NCBI GenBank assembly: GCA_009617715.1
Contig: VTFK01000186.1
Span: 682,001-746,000 of the forward strand
Source: Plectrocnemia conspersa
Taxonomy: Eukaryota > Arthropoda > Insecta > Trichoptera > Polycentropodidae
Direction: 5' to 3'
Length of the DNA: 64,000 nucleotides
Notes under the pieces: generated by a model
What the model saw: the letters and a program-made list of their open reading frames with translations, nothing else
What the model was told of the DNA's origin: nothing
The model's database searches: none
Position numbers and translations under genes: made by a program
Shown: positions 1-11,824 of the stretch, one piece after another
Layout: each line of letters begins with the position of its first letter
How positions within the stretch are numbered: position 1 is the first letter of the stretch

Positions 1-220
1 AATTGGAAGCCGTGGCGTACGCTGATTTAAAGCAAAAATACTAGGAGCGTGTGTCACTTAAATTATTTATAGCCGAATAGCGTTTTGTACGATACGCTAT
101 TTAGTAGCGTCCTGGTTTTACACGGTAGATATGTTACAGGAAATATCGCTTCAATTGATGCATGATTTTTAAAAATTCTTCAAATTATATATCAAACGAG
201 AAAAAAATGAATAGACACGT

Positions 221-612
221 GTGTTCTCAAAAAAGCAAATTAGGGCATATTGCATGGGTAGTGGGGGAGGTTCCAAATGTAGGTCAAGTGCAAGAATTGC
301 GAGTAAGACATTAACCAACGCGTTTGTGCATCGCCGCTATGCTTGTGGAGTATTTAAAAATAATCAATATTACTCCTTGTTAGAGAGAATTCAAAAAATT
401 TTCAAGATATCCACAATAACGTATTTTTATGAAGCGTTGCATATTTGGCGTAGCGTCTATTCAATGATGCACTTTTTGTAGTTGCCAAAAATGGTGTTAA
501 CAATCCGTCAATGATCAGCGACTTTCAGTTGCGATCGCGTCCCTTATTCTTAACCATCGCGGCCATGACATCAGCGCTTGCACGAGCCATATAGTTTCTC
601 AACGAGCATCTG
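221..612 (+). mobile_element. LINE ORF2 3'-end fragment (Jockey/CR1-like), decayed
   Basis: Translated with stops and frame changes, the segment gives a degenerate version of the last ~100 residues of a LINE reverse transcriptase ORF. Residues like VYSMMHF, NNPSMISDFQLRSRPLF and ALARAI line up with VYVIKHF, DNPSVLQMW..RPLF and LAKAIHLLN in the neighbouring copy at 632-1485 and with a third copy near 7760-7860. It is therefore the tail of a related element lying just upstream of another copy in the same orientation. It has no coding capacity. The clade is inferred from the C-terminal motifs only. Confidence 0.6.
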
Positions 613-631
613 TTTTAGATGTACACTATAA

Positions 632-1485
632 TTGTATATTATAAATTATAAATTTTCAAGGTCGTTAACGCCGGCAAAATATTCATACCATCTAGGCGGA
701 TATTTTCTGGAAAGGTTTTCTTCAACTAAGGATTTAGGAGTGACTTTCGAAGTACGTTGGAAATTTAGCCAGCACATTGCAGAGACTCATAGCAAATCCT
801 TAAAAATTCTCGGTTTTATCTTGAGAAATGCGCGTTACTTCAGGAATACTTTAGTATTGCGCACTCTTTATGATACTCTAGTCCGCAGCATACTAGAAAC
901 TAGCTCCATCATTTGGATCCCAGGCGTAATGAATCAATGTAATGAATTGAAGCTGGAAAAAGTACAACGTAAATTTCTTCGATACTTATACTTGAAGGAA
1001 TACGGGTATTATCCGTTCTTGTTTCCCAGTGCTTTTATTTTGGGAGCCCTGGGATACGTTTCTTTGTCGACTCGCAGAAGTGTTTATGTAATTAAACACT
1101 TCTGGAAATTGCTCAAGGGCATCGTAGACAATCCTTCAGTGCTTCAAATGTGGGCTCCTGAAGGTGGTTATAGTTCTCGATAGCGTCCACTATTCTTGCC
1201 TGTAAAGTCTAGAACTGGAGCACTTGCCAACTCTTCTCTGGCCAAGGCTATTCATCTGCTCAATTCTGTCCATAGTAATATTGACATTTTCTCTTGCACA
1301 TATGGAGTTTTGGTTCAGTTCGTATGGGACAATGCACACCTGTTGAAGGTGATTTGTGTCTGTTGTTTTGTCTTGTTTATATTTGTATGTATTATGCTGT
1401 ATTAGTACTTTTGACTATCGTGACGCATTGGGTTTGCCTGTCAGGTCACGATGGTTATAATTTTAATAAATAAATAAATAAATAA
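632..1485 (+). mobile_element. 5'-truncated Jockey-like LINE: C-terminal RT region and 3' tail
   Basis: An open frame of 183 codons (632-1183) carries the thumb/C-terminal region of a non-LTR reverse transcriptase. It shows the pattern DLGVTF, then KILGFILRNARYF, LRTLYDTLVRSILE, SIIWIP and KVQRKFLRYLY, which is typical of Jockey-clade ORF2 ends. A stop at 1182 interrupts it; the homologous frame continues in 1196-1280 (ALANSSLAKAIHLLN). The 3' UTR ends in an (AATA)n tail at about 1461-1485, the usual LINE end. The catalytic YXDD region is absent, so this is a dead 5'-truncated insertion. Confidence 0.85.
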
Positions 1486-1524
1486 ATTGTATTTTTTTAA
1501 TATTTAATGGTATAATTGTTTTTT

Positions 1525-1615
1525 CATATGATAGGCTTCGTGACGTATTAGGAAAACCTGTCAGTCATAAATTGTCTATATTAGCTAAAAATTAATAAAA
1601 TAAATAATCATGGTC
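1525..1615 (+). mobile_element. Second LINE 3'-UTR stub
   Basis: The stretch with CGTGACGTATTAGG..CCTGTCAG followed by an AATAAAATAAATAA tail repeats, with divergence, the 3' UTR at 1415-1485 (CGTGACGCATTGGG..CCTGTCAG, then AATAAATAAATA). It is a very short 3' stub of the same or a related LINE. Confidence 0.5.
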
Positions 1616-1619
1616 TAAT

Positions 1620-2690
1620 TGTAATAAAAAAAAAAAATACATATTCTAGTCTTGTCAATATATTACTCATTTTCGCCAAAATTATCAGTTAACCCATAAA
1701 ATAAATAATTCCACTCATTTTAAAATAATCGCTCACATTTAATATTTTATAAATAATAAGTTTCGTATTTTTATCGTAAATTATATTAAATGTGTTATGT
1801 ATTGTATTCCGTATTATACAGAAAAGCGAGACTTGTAAAACTCGTATCAATTTGTCAACGGCGCGTTACGCTTTGACGCTTTCTTAACACGTTCGCCGAC
1901 GTGTATTTATTATATTTAATTTAACTAAATATTTTTCTTCTCCGAAATCTGATATTATAAAGAGTTACATTTGTCAGAATACGCGGTCTTACAACAAACC
2001 TTTGTGTTTGTCGTTTAACTCGCTTTTCGCACGTTACAATCTCATAACCGCGCATAATAAAAAGAACGTAATAAAATATATAGTGTTTCGCACACAATTG
2101 AATGTGTGCGATTTTTTATGCAACACACATATGGTAAATAAAACGCTTCCTACCATTGTTATCGTGTTTGCTTTTTTAACATAACCCTTTAAATGCGCGC
2201 ACTTATCGGATTGATTTTTCTATTCGCTGCGGGGTGTCGCACAATGAGTTAATTTATAGATTCAGCTTGCCAAAACTTTCCTTTGTTATAACGAGTAATG
2301 TTTTTGTACAGTATTATACTTAATAATAATAATAATAATAACATACATAAATTATATAAAATCTGCCTGTGACTAAATTACATAATGTTATAATATTATG
2401 AGAGCGAACCCAGGCCCTAAAAAAACAATGATTCCGGGCCTCATGACAAAAATGTCATTTTATATATTTTTTTACATCGTAATATAATTTCTTGAATAAA
2501 TAATAATAGGTACGAGTTAACCCTTTCTATGCGACATATTTTCTGAAATTATTTTAATTAGACATTAAAAATATCTACTCATAATATTAAATCAATAATT
2601 AGTCATGTTTTCTTTGCTGTTTGTCAGTGTTGCCATATAGTGAATTTTCAGTCTAGGTCAAAACCAATAAATTGTGCCATCGCGGTTAAA
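1620..2690. other. AT-rich intergenic stretch with (TAA)n microsatellite
   Basis: No coding signal or recognisable element is seen. A short TAA microsatellite lies at about 2322-2341. The short open frame at 2002-2184 has AT-rich low-complexity composition and no recognisable domain. Confidence 0.6.
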
Positions 2691-2699
2691 ACACTCGAT

Positions 2700-3530
2700 T
2701 ATCAAGCGTTTATTTTAACACTTTTCATATACAATATTATAAGTGAGAATCATATAAAGTACGTCGAAACCGAATTTTGACCAATAGGAGAGTGCAAAAA
2801 ACAATTATCACTTCTCAGAAGGCAAAAATTCACGTCAAAAGCAATAAAATCGTGTCGGCGCCGTCGCAGTGGGAACGCTCGTTACCGAGCGTTGAATTTT
2901 GCCTTCTGAGAAGTGATAATTGTTTTTTGCGCTCTCCTATTGACCAAAATTCTGTTTGAATATACTTTAATCAGCCCTCTTACATCAGAAGTCCATAGTA
3001 ATATCAGTAAGAATAGCTCATATTTTTAGAACATAGTGTAATATCGAAATGCAGACAAACTATGGAGAAATATGTGAGATGCAATGTTTGTCTGTACTTA
3101 TTCTTCCGCTTATTTTCCCCTGAGAGATGAGTTCGCTTAGTTTGTATTTTGAACTTGACCTAATAAAAGTTCTAAAACTGTAATTTGTTTTTGCACTTTC
3201 ATTAGGTTATGTTTGGGTTTGAACAGAAAATGTACGTTTCGCAACTGTCAAATAGTTTCATCGACATTTTAGAGCAGCATATAAGCGCTTATCAGTTAAA
3301 TTATATTTTCGCTAGAATAAATATGGTGAAAATGTATTTGGTCTTAACTAGTGAAAATATAACTTTACACAAAAAATACACATTCACTGTAACATTTATA
3401 CATCAGGTGTAAATAAATAATGATAAGTATATAAATATATATTTATAATTTTAATAGCACCTGACAGATAATTTATATTTTTACTGGTATACATATATAT
3501 CTACTGGTGAAAATTTAAATGACTGTGTTA
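2700..3530 (-). repeat. Composite palindromic repeat family, copy 1 (reverse)
   Basis: Read on the - strand this copy has the same module order as 11830-13320. The order is: AT-rich block with TTTTCACCAGTAGATATA-type motifs (3290-3530), CAAACCCAAACCTAACCTAA-like block (about 3200-3225), the CTCTCAGGGGAAAATAAGC block (3110-3130), the TCCATAGTTTGTCTGCA block (about 3045-3070), and a palindrome (2767-2957). The palindrome's left arm is complete; the other arm has lost about 50 bases, including the ATTTTATTGCTTTTGACGTG segment. No ORF is present, so it is non-autonomous. Confidence 0.85.
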
Positions 3531-3534
3531 ACGC

Positions 3535-3911
3535 AAAAAATAATTCGAAATTCTATATAATTTACAATGATACGCAAGGCAGAGATATGCAACGCATTTT
3601 TTTTATATTTGGCACTGACCATCGTATTGTTCAGGTAATCTCAGTATATTTTTCAAGTGCTTCGACTGTTTAAATAGACACTTGCTCAAATACGTAATCA
3701 TTTCTATAATGTTGAAGAGAAAAACTTGTACCTAGAAAATTCACTAATTTTGTCGCAACAATTATAATACTAAAGTGGTCCCGCTACTAAAATAATTTAT
3801 AATTTAAACTTTAACCATTTGAATGCCATTGAACTTGTAAATAATATTACTCTATATTTAATACAAAATAGAAGTCATATAGATTTGTAGGTCCTCCATT
3901 ATATTGAAGTA

Positions 3912-3942
<31 letters not shown>

Positions 3943-4240
3943 TTGTGTATGCACTCATATTTTTAAAATTGATACATATGTATGCATTTGCTTATAATAT
4001 ACCGCAGAATCCCGTGTTATAAAAAATATATAAAAATCTCACGTTGATACTACTGTCAATTGTCAGCTATATTGAGCCCGTAGTTTGTTTTTTACATTTT
4101 GCAGTCAAGTTTTGACGCATTTTGTCACGCTATTTTCTTACTTTGAAAATGATTTTTTTTAAGATGGAATAAATTTTTGTGAAGTGGTGCAAATGTTAAA
4201 ACAGGCTTTTAAAATGATGCTATTTTTAAATGGATGGCCT
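3535..4240. other. AT-rich intergenic stretch with poly-T run
   Basis: No gene is recognised. A run of about 23 T lies at 3911-3935, possibly the tail of a retroposed sequence on the - strand, but no body can be identified next to it. Confidence 0.5.
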
Positions 4241-4244
4241 TACA

Positions 4245-4720
4245 TATCAAAAACCATTTTGAGCATGAAATAAGTAGTCACTAAATTTAATTCAAAACTC
4301 TCGATTTTTTAATAAAAGAAAATTTCGAATTAACATGCTCCGAAGCGTAATAAATTATGAACGAAAAGATCCCATCGTTTCAACCGTCAAGACTAAAAAA
4401 AGCACGTCGAGTTCAATCCGACATCAATGTTTTCCTTTTTTTTTTATTGTAACGGTATAGTCCTCAAATACGCAGTTTAGGAACACGATAACGCACCAGC
4501 TCACTTTAGAACCAAAAACGACATTTTGGGCATGAAATAAGTAGCAACTAAATTTGATCCAAAATTTTTTTAATAAAATAAATTGTCGAATAAACTTGCT
4601 CCGACGCGTCATAACACATAATAAATTATGAACTAAACGATCCCATCGTTTCAACCAAAACCCCATGAAAAGCCAAGACCAAAAAAAGGACGTCCAGTTA
4701 AATCGGACGTCAATCATATT
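4245..4720. repeat. Diverged tandem duplication, period about 265 bp
   Basis: Two units share the ordered motifs GAGCATGAAATAAGTAG / GGGCATGAAATAAGTAG, TAATAAATTATGAAC, GATCCCATCGTTTCAACC and GAC(A/G)TCAAT (unit 1 about 4248-4430, unit 2 about 4512-4717). They are an old head-to-tail duplication of an unidentified sequence. The open frame on the - strand across unit 2 (4424-4717) has no recognisable domain and I do not call it a gene. Confidence 0.65.
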
Positions 4721-4739
4721 TATTATTGTAAAAATCTAG

Positions 4740-6180
4740 AGATGAGTAAAATATTTTATTATTAGAGCCATAAATAAATTAACTATAAATTTAAAATCAA
4801 AACTACTATGTTTAAAATGTTTCATTTGTTTGTTGCTATTTTTTGAAAACAAAAACAGCAATTAAAATACTTCTAGAAATAAAGCACTAAATGGTCAAAA
4901 GAAAAAATATTCTTAAATATATACTTTTTAATGCAAAACAATAAAATAATTTAAAAGTGTATGACGAATTTATTAAGGGAAAGCGGACCAATAAAATGCT
5001 TTTATGAAATGTTGCCTACTGACTGTGATTTCAAAACAGAATATAGTAACAAATAATACATCTTAGTTACAAATATACATTTCCAACTAACTTGACATTT
5101 AAAAATTGAACCGTGTATGATAATTTGCAACGCCGAACATTATGGACTATTGAAAGTAGTTCATGGTAATGAAAACCATTAAAGACCATTGTCATAATAT
5201 CTTCAGAAGATTGCATTTTCCACGCCATATCAATCAATTCGCACAACGTGCGGTTTCGTCACTTCTGTATTTTTTTTACATTTTCTTTCTTTCTACTTTA
5301 GTCGTTGTTTTTGCTTAAAATATTTAAATGGAACGTCGCATGTGTTAAACGGCGCATTAGTCCTTTTTTGCAACCGCATTACCAAATTTGCATGTACGAA
5401 AAATACACTCAAGTTACGGACAATTTAGCTCGAGCTTATACTACTTACGTATTACTCTAATAATGATGTTCAAACATTGTGTTATGTTACTGCGATTTTG
5501 GGCGAAATGGAAATGGCGAAAAACGCCCACGGAATATGGTAATCTTACGCGTTATTAAAATGTGCTTTCTATAGTCGGAATTGCTTTTTTGATCTGGCTT
5601 TATTTGATTCTTCGAACAAGGTCGTGTTGTTGTATTTTTAATGTCAAAATCGATACGAGCTTTCAAATGAACCGTCAATGCGAAAGTTCGATTAATTACC
5701 AATTTCCGCTGTGTTTCCGTTGTCTGGAGGGTAAAAGTTTTATTTTGCCTTTAACACGTGTTTGACTAGTATCTTTATAATTAAAAAAATATGACATTAT
5801 TCTATGAAAATCTAAATCCTTCCTTCTAAGCAATAATACCGGTATTACCGAGAGAAAAACAGTCAATACCGGTATTACTGGTTTTGGAAATTAAGAACTC
5901 TGCTGATGATTAAAAATGTTTTATTGACATATATTCGGATCTACTTTTTTTATAAAAATACTTGAAGTCGTTGTGGAGGTAGTCAATAGACAATCGTCTA
6001 CATTTCAGTGTCACATTTACCAGATCTCTTTGCCCGGCGGAATTATCTTATTATTTTAGTATTCGCAAAAACGCGGATTCGCGGTTGATCGACTACTTCC
6101 ACTGAAAGGCAGTCAATTATTGACTACCTTTCAGCTTTGCTAAGTGTGGAATTCTCTTACAGAGTCGGTGGAGGTGTTTT
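4740..6180. other. Intergenic stretch without a recognisable gene
   Basis: AT-rich sequence. A short block at about 5837-5882 with two ACCGGTATTAC motifs and GAGAGAAAAACAGTCAA recurs at 41577-41630 and is presumably the end of a small dispersed element. The overlapping short frames at 5487-5765 show no domain. Confidence 0.5.
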
Positions 6181-6411
6181 AAGCAGAAAAAAAGCTTGTC
6201 ACTTCGCGTACTGTACGACACTCTAGTTCGTAGTTTGTCATATGGCTGCTCCATATGGAATCCTATAGAAGTGATGTACTCTATGTTGTTAAAGAGATTC
6301 AGAAGAAATTTCTCAGATATCTCAAATAGTTATATTTAAATTTGTATTTGTATCTTAGTGCCTTTTTGCTAGAAACATTGAGATGCAATTTATGCTATTC
6401 TTTGTGTTGAC

Positions 6412-7751
6412 TAAGGAGCGAAATTTTCGAATCGATAATGAACGAAACGATCAAAAAATATATTATCGATTAGATCGATATGGTCGATAACGATAAATGA
6501 AATTTATAGTTTGATTTTGATGATTTAAATTTTGTAACTGGTTTGAAATAAAAAAAAAATTTGGTAACAAAATTTTATTAAATTATTATTATTACAAAAT
6601 TATCTGAAATTACCAGTAATAAATTAAAATGACCAGAAAATTAAATTAAAAAATATTAGTTTATTTTTAAAGCCAAAAAATTTCAATAAATTCACCTTAT
6701 TTATTGAATTTTTTTATTAATAATCAGTTTCTGTATTTATTGAATTTTTTTATTAATAATCAGTTTCTGTACAACATCATCTTTGAGTCTGATTCTGTGT
6801 AATTCGTTGCACTGATTTTCTCTGAAAGACCAATGCTAACAACATCATCAGTTTTGAGTCTGAATCTGCACTGGATGCAGAACAATTCTTTTGTTAAAAA
6901 TGATTTTTCTTAAGTTTTCGGTAACAGGTAATTCTTCAACAATAGGAATTCCAATGTTGTATTTAATGATACGGACTCTACTGTGATTCAGTTGTATGTA
7001 GAGGATCTTATCAACATTTGACGGGTCAATCCTTATACTCTTGAGATGTTTCAAGGTGTCCTCTAATAGAAAAAACCCGTTCACTTTTCTGGCCATTTTC
7101 TGGCTTCAGCCGTCAACGGGAAGAACCCGTTGTAGTCTTTCCACCAGGTTAATACATCAATTTTATCAGGTCCGGGATAAATCTTGAAGGAGTCCCACTA
7201 CTTTTCCACTGCCGATTTTATCCGAATTAGAGTCTCATGCTGAGCTTTTTCAGCCACCATGTCGTCAAGGGCAGGAGTTGATACCAGTCCGATATGCTGC
7301 CTTGTTGGAGTTTTCTGTTCAACCTCTCGAGACGATGGATGTGAGTCAAAAAATCTTCTTAGAGTGGACTCTTCCTTGTTGAACTGAGTAAGAGGTAATC
7401 CCTTATAATACGGGTAAAGTTGATTGGTCATACGTACATGGTGCTCTCAGTACTAGGTTTCGGCAAAACTCGTTTCATTTGTCTCTGAAATTCAGTGATG
7501 AATTCTTTCGTGAGTTGTTGTGTCAGCAGTGAGCACTTTTTCAATATAAGAGAAATGGGAATATTTTTTGAGCGGTCAGTGAATCATCAGTAGAAAGTCA
7601 CTCACTCACATGTTTAACTTTTTCTAGTACCAGGACTAGTTCGGCCGTAAACAAAGTCAAAGGGCGCATAATTTATCGTTATCGAAAATTATCGTTCCTT
7701 ATCGATCATTATCGTTACTCAATCGATACGAAACGGAGACTTCGATCCTTA
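6412..7751 (-). mobile_element. hAT-superfamily DNA transposon remnant with TIRs and 8-bp TSD
   Basis: The ends are inverted repeats beginning TAAGGAGCGAA (left) and, reverse-complemented, TAAGGATCGAA (right). They are flanked by GTGTTGAC (6404-6411) and GTGTTGAT (7752-7759), a 7-of-8 matching 8-bp target-site duplication, diagnostic of hAT. On the - strand a decayed transposase C-terminus is readable across frames at about 7180-6860: a DVLTWWKDYNGFFPL-type segment, an SERVFS-like segment, and RIDPSNVDKILYIQ, the classic hAT dimerisation domain order. Another open stretch at 7431-7198 lies upstream. The subterminal zones are rich in TATCGAT/TCGATAA repeats. The element is inactive: frames are broken and the catalytic core is not seen. 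Confidence 0.85.
6700..6771. repeat. Perfect 36-bp tandem duplication inside the hAT element
   Basis: The unit TTTATTGAATTTTTTTATTA... ending TTTCTGTA occurs twice head to tail (6700-6735, 6736-6771) without a mismatch, so the duplication is recent. The adjoining ACAACATCATC..TTTGAGTCTGA motif is also repeated (6771 and 6840), suggesting slippage or tandem duplication in this part of the element. Confidence 0.85.
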
Positions 7752-7939
7752 GTGTTGATGATCTGTCGATGCGCGATGATTTTGAATGTCCCGGAGAGTC
7801 GCGATTGCGTCCCTTGTTCTTGAATTGCGACCAGGACGCGTCCGTTACACGAGGCATCCAGCTCCTCAACACGCTTACTTAAAATACAGTATAAAGACGA
7901 TGATGTTCAGATTTGTAATAAATTAATAAAAAATAAATA

Positions 7940-9170
7940 AGCAGTAATAAAGAGCAAGTCGGTGTGTCGATCGTTAAAGCACAGGTATATTTTTCAGGCA
8001 GTTTAAAAAAATATTATAATTGTTTACGATGTATATAAAACAATTAAACCAATAAGCCGCTGTTGTAAAAATAAAACAATCAAACTCAAATCATAATTCG
8101 CAACGACCTTCTTTCTATTTGTGTCAAATAAAAAAATCCTGTACATAAAAATATTTTTCCGGAACGTCGCTTAAATTAGGATTATATTACTTACAAAGTT
8201 CAAGGGGCAACAACCCTGTTAACATTTCATGACCATTTATTGCTCGCTCTGTGATCGCACGCCATTTTTAATTCGCATTTAATTAATTACAAACGAAGCG
8301 CCGATATAATTTTTCACACGTTCGAGAGTATAATTATATTGAATGCACGTGAACGACGATTTTTCTCACACATAGATATATCCTGACCCAACCCATATTT
8401 TTCCGTGTTTTCACTTTTTTTTTTTAAAAAAAGTGAAAAACACGAGGCGTGTCCGGAAACACGCGAACGATTTTCAGACTGAAAATGATTGCCAAAAACC
8501 GCAAAATCGAGAATAAACAACGGTAATCGAATTACGTACTTCAACTGGAGCGTATATTATATTATATAGTAAATCGTTGGCCCAAAATAAATGTTTTTTT
8601 TAATGCTTCGATCTCATAAATATTGTTAATGCTATAATAAAGTATCGCAAATTTACAATCCATCAGCGCCTTTTATATTTTGAGTCAATCTGTACAAATA
8701 AAATTTATTTGGTTGACTCGTGCGATTGATTACTTCCATCCTGTGTTTCCATTGCTATAATCAAAACCGCAGTTTTACTGATACGTTTATATCATTCAGT
8801 TAAATAACAATCGCAAAATGACTAATATTAGATTTGAGCTTCAGTTAACTTCAAGATTACGCTTGTATATGTTAAATAAAAAAATCTATAAATTCAGTAT
8901 CTCTAATTTAGACGATAAAAAATATTTTAAATGTTACCAAATTATAGTTTAAAAATCACTGAATATATGTACATAAGTTACGTATATATTACAAAATCGG
9001 TCGAATACTTTTTGCGACATCGCGAATGTAATAGTCATTGATAAAACGTTATTTTGTCACGATATCTGCTGCTTTTACACTAAAACCTGATGTTAAGTTT
9101 CAGTGTTTCTTTTGTGTCATCCTGGAACCTACGTGGTGGATAATTGATAGCTTTTTTCAATATAAATAAA
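7940..9170. other. Intergenic AT-rich stretch with one hairpin
   Basis: No gene is recognised. An inverted repeat at 8404-8444 (CGTGTTTTCACTTTTTT paired with AAAAAAAGTGAAAAACACG) could fold into a stem of about 18 bp. The rest is AT-rich without domain-bearing frames. Confidence 0.5.
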
Positions 9171-9184
9171 TTACACGCAGATTT

Positions 9185-10600
9185 AGCTGAATGAATATAT
9201 TTATCCAACAACTAACAAAAAGTCAATATAATTTTAAAAAGGAATATCGTTACAACCCAAAACCGTGGTTTAATGATGATAAAGAGATGAGTCATACAAA
9301 ATTTTGGCTGTTGGCTAAGGATACAAACAAAATCATTGGAGCAGTTTTCTTGGATTTCAAGAGAGCCTTCGAAACAATAGACAGAAAAATAATGTTAAAG
9401 AAATTGGAGAGTATAGGTATAAGTGATATAGTTTTAAGATGGTTTAATAATTACTTATATAAAAGAAAACAAAAAAGTTAAAATAAATAATGTATATTCT
9501 GAAGAGAAATTAGTGTCTTATGGAGTACCACAAGGGTCTAAATTGGGACCATTGTTATTTGTTTTGTATATTAATGATATAGTTAATAACGTGAAAAAAT
9601 TCATCTATTTGCGGATGACACATTAATGTATTGCATAGGTGATAACATTAAAGAAATTGTAAATAATTTAAATAATGAATTAAGTATATTAGAAATATGG
9701 TTAAAGAATAATGTACTTAAATTAAATGAGAATAAAACTAAATGTATGTTTATTAATTATAAAAAATGTGTTAGATAATAGTACCAAAATAGTAATAAAT
9801 AACTCTAGTATAGAAATAGTGGATAATATAAAATATTTAGGAGTAATTGTTGATACAAAATTAAATTTTAAAGAACATTGTAATTACATATTAAAAAAAA
9901 AATTAGTAGAAAAATAGGTTTATTATCTAGATTAAGAAATATATTAAGTATAAATAAAAAAAAAAAAATTTACAATAGTATAATATTTCCCCATTTTAAT
10001 TATTGTGCAACACTATTAAATATGTTAAATAAATTAGATAAACAAATGTTGCAAAAAATTACAAAATAGGGCAATGAGAGTAATCTTAAATAAAAATAGA
10101 TTAACTAATTGTAAAAGTATGATTGATAGATTAGAATGGTTGAATGTTCAAGAAATATTGAGTATGAATGTTTTAGTATTTATATATAAGTTAGAAAATA
10201 ATATGTTACCAAAATATTTTAATAAGTATTTAATAAGAAATAAAGATGTACATAAATATAATACTAGAAATAAAGAAAATTTAAAGATAATTAAGTATAA
10301 GAAAACGAGTACGGCTAGGGGAATTATGTACGGAGGTTTTAATTTATATAATAGTCTTCCAAGAGAAACTGAAACAGCAAAAAATATAACGGGTTTCATA
10401 AATGGAATAAAAAACACCTTCGTACATATAGAAATAAATTATAATATTAAGACTTTATTATTGTATATTTTTTTATTTTTTTCTTTCTGTTATGTATTTT
10501 TTATATATTTTTATATATGTTTACTAAATTTGTTAGATGTAAAGATTAGCTATTAAGCTAAATAAATTAATAAAATAAAATAAATAAATAAATACTACTT
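9185..10600 (+). mobile_element. Decayed CR1/Jockey-type LINE ORF2 with 3' tail
   Basis: Several frames, joined by single-base frameshifts, give a recognisable reverse transcriptase: PKPWFNDD (linker), AVFLDFKRAFETIDR (RT block with catalytic Asp), GVPQGSKLGPLLFVLYIND, FADDTLMY (the YXDD-equivalent block, from 9608), KYLGVIVDTKLNF and a C-terminal region ending near 10555. The jump from the linker to the DFKRAF block within about 40 residues implies an internal deletion of the early RT blocks. An AATAAATTAATAAAATAAA tail follows the ORF. The element is unusually A-rich. Confidence 0.9.
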
Positions 10601-10739
10601 AGCATGGTTTTATAAAGTGTATAGAAACAGTGGTTACTAACATATGGTATATTTCGTGACACGTGGACCGCTTAAAACAATTATTAACAAAATGGATATA
10701 ACAATATTTTGATATATTATAAACTATGTATTAGGTTGA

Positions 10740-11235
10740 ATAATGACAGAGGTGTTATTCATTGCGTACACCACTGCCGTTACCGGTAATAAGATCCTGT
10801 GAGTCCAACCCTATGGGTGGGCACCCAGCTTGGAACGGCCATGAGCGGTTTTCTATCCCCCGTAGTACTAAATATATTATTGGAGATATATTAGAGACGG
10901 GCTATCGCTGGTTTTGCAATGCACTAGATGCATTGCATATCATCATAGTAATAGCACCAACCCCCAGGTTACGGGAGGTGTTTATGCTACGTCAGTCGCA
11001 ACCTTTAGCCATTGGACCCCAGGAGGGGCCGAACCCGCTTGCGTTACTCTGCTATGCTTAGTATCGCGTTCTACCCCAGACAATTTGGGATTTAACCCAA
11101 GAAAGGTCCCTTGCTCTCCCACACTGATGGATGGCGGGAGTCCAGCGTGTGGTGGACGGGCACCCAAATTGAGTAACGACAGTATAAGTTCATAGAGTCT
11201 ATGAACTGAAAAACAGTAAAAAACTTTTTTGGGGT
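10740..11235. other. GC-richer island of unknown origin, probably a transposon piece
   Basis: This ~450-bp block (for example GGTGGGCACCCAGCTTGGAA, CATTGGACCCCAGGAGGGG and GGATGGCGGGAGTCCAGCG) is clearly richer in G+C than its surroundings. Open frames run in several phases (10762-11061, 10914-11195, and 10982-11254 on -), which reflects base composition more than coding, and none shows a known domain. It directly follows the LINE at 9185-10600 and could be the 5' part of another retroelement. Confidence 0.35.
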
Positions 11236-11239
11236 CGCT

Positions 11240-11820
11240 AAATTTATTTAACAAAAAATATAAATAAAATTATATTATCAAAATGTATATACAAATCTGT
11301 GACAGCCAGTAGCCCCAAAGCGACGCGTCGCAGATCGCGTACTCTCTCAGTCTTAACGACTACCAGTCTTACGTGATGACGTGTGACGTGTCCAGAGAAT
11401 GACTTACGGCTTACGATTTCCAATACAGATTCGAACATAGAAAAAAATCATGAGTTTTTTAAGCGCATACCTCATATTAAATTCGTATAATTAAAGTTTT
11501 TATATATAAAAATACTCGCATATATAAAAAAACAATGTTTCATAAAATTGTGTTTTATTCACACATCTAACAATCCAGAAGCATTATCATAAGTCCAACA
11601 AAAAATTTCACTTCAACTTCGTTGACGATTGAAAAAACATCAAAATTTTAAACTGGGGGAGGTGGGTTAGAAATAAAAACAGTTTGCGCATCACTGGCCT
11701 AGACCATGGCATTTTATATGCTTATTTAACATCGACAATAATCACATTTTCAATTAATGTTGATTTATTGATTAACTAGTAGCTCATTTTATTATAAGTA
11801 ACACTTTTGATATGGAAGTA
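11240..11820. other. Intergenic stretch, nothing recognised
   Basis: AT-rich apart from a short CpG-containing patch at 11300-11430 (GCGACGCGTCGCAGATCGCG). No domain-bearing frame is present. Confidence 0.5.
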
Positions 11821-11824
11821 TTAG

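Larger units (their letters stand above)
6200..7935 (+). mobile_element. Jockey-like LINE 3' end split by a hAT insertion
   Basis: The left part (6200-6403) encodes LRVLYDTLVRSL, GCSIWNP and RNFS, equivalent to LRTLYDTLVRSILE..SIIWIP in the copy at 632-1183. The right part (7752-7935) encodes the C-terminus (RLRPLFLNC..TRGIQLLNTLT) and ends in an AATAAATTAATAAAAAATAAATAA tail. The two halves are separated by the hAT element at 6412-7751. There are frameshifts and a small loss of coding sequence at the junction, so the LINE is dead. Confidence 0.75.

Noticed and set aside
632..1183. 183-codon frame as a host gene
   Set aside because: Its motifs are those of a LINE reverse-transcriptase C-terminus and it ends before an (AATA)n LINE tail.
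2002..2184. 60-codon frame in AT-rich DNA
   Set aside because: No domain, composition-driven, no splice or regulatory context.
10148..10417. 89-codon - strand frame rich in Phe/Leu/Ile
   Set aside because: Antisense of the LINE ORF2 C-terminus; hydrophobicity follows from the A-rich sense strand.
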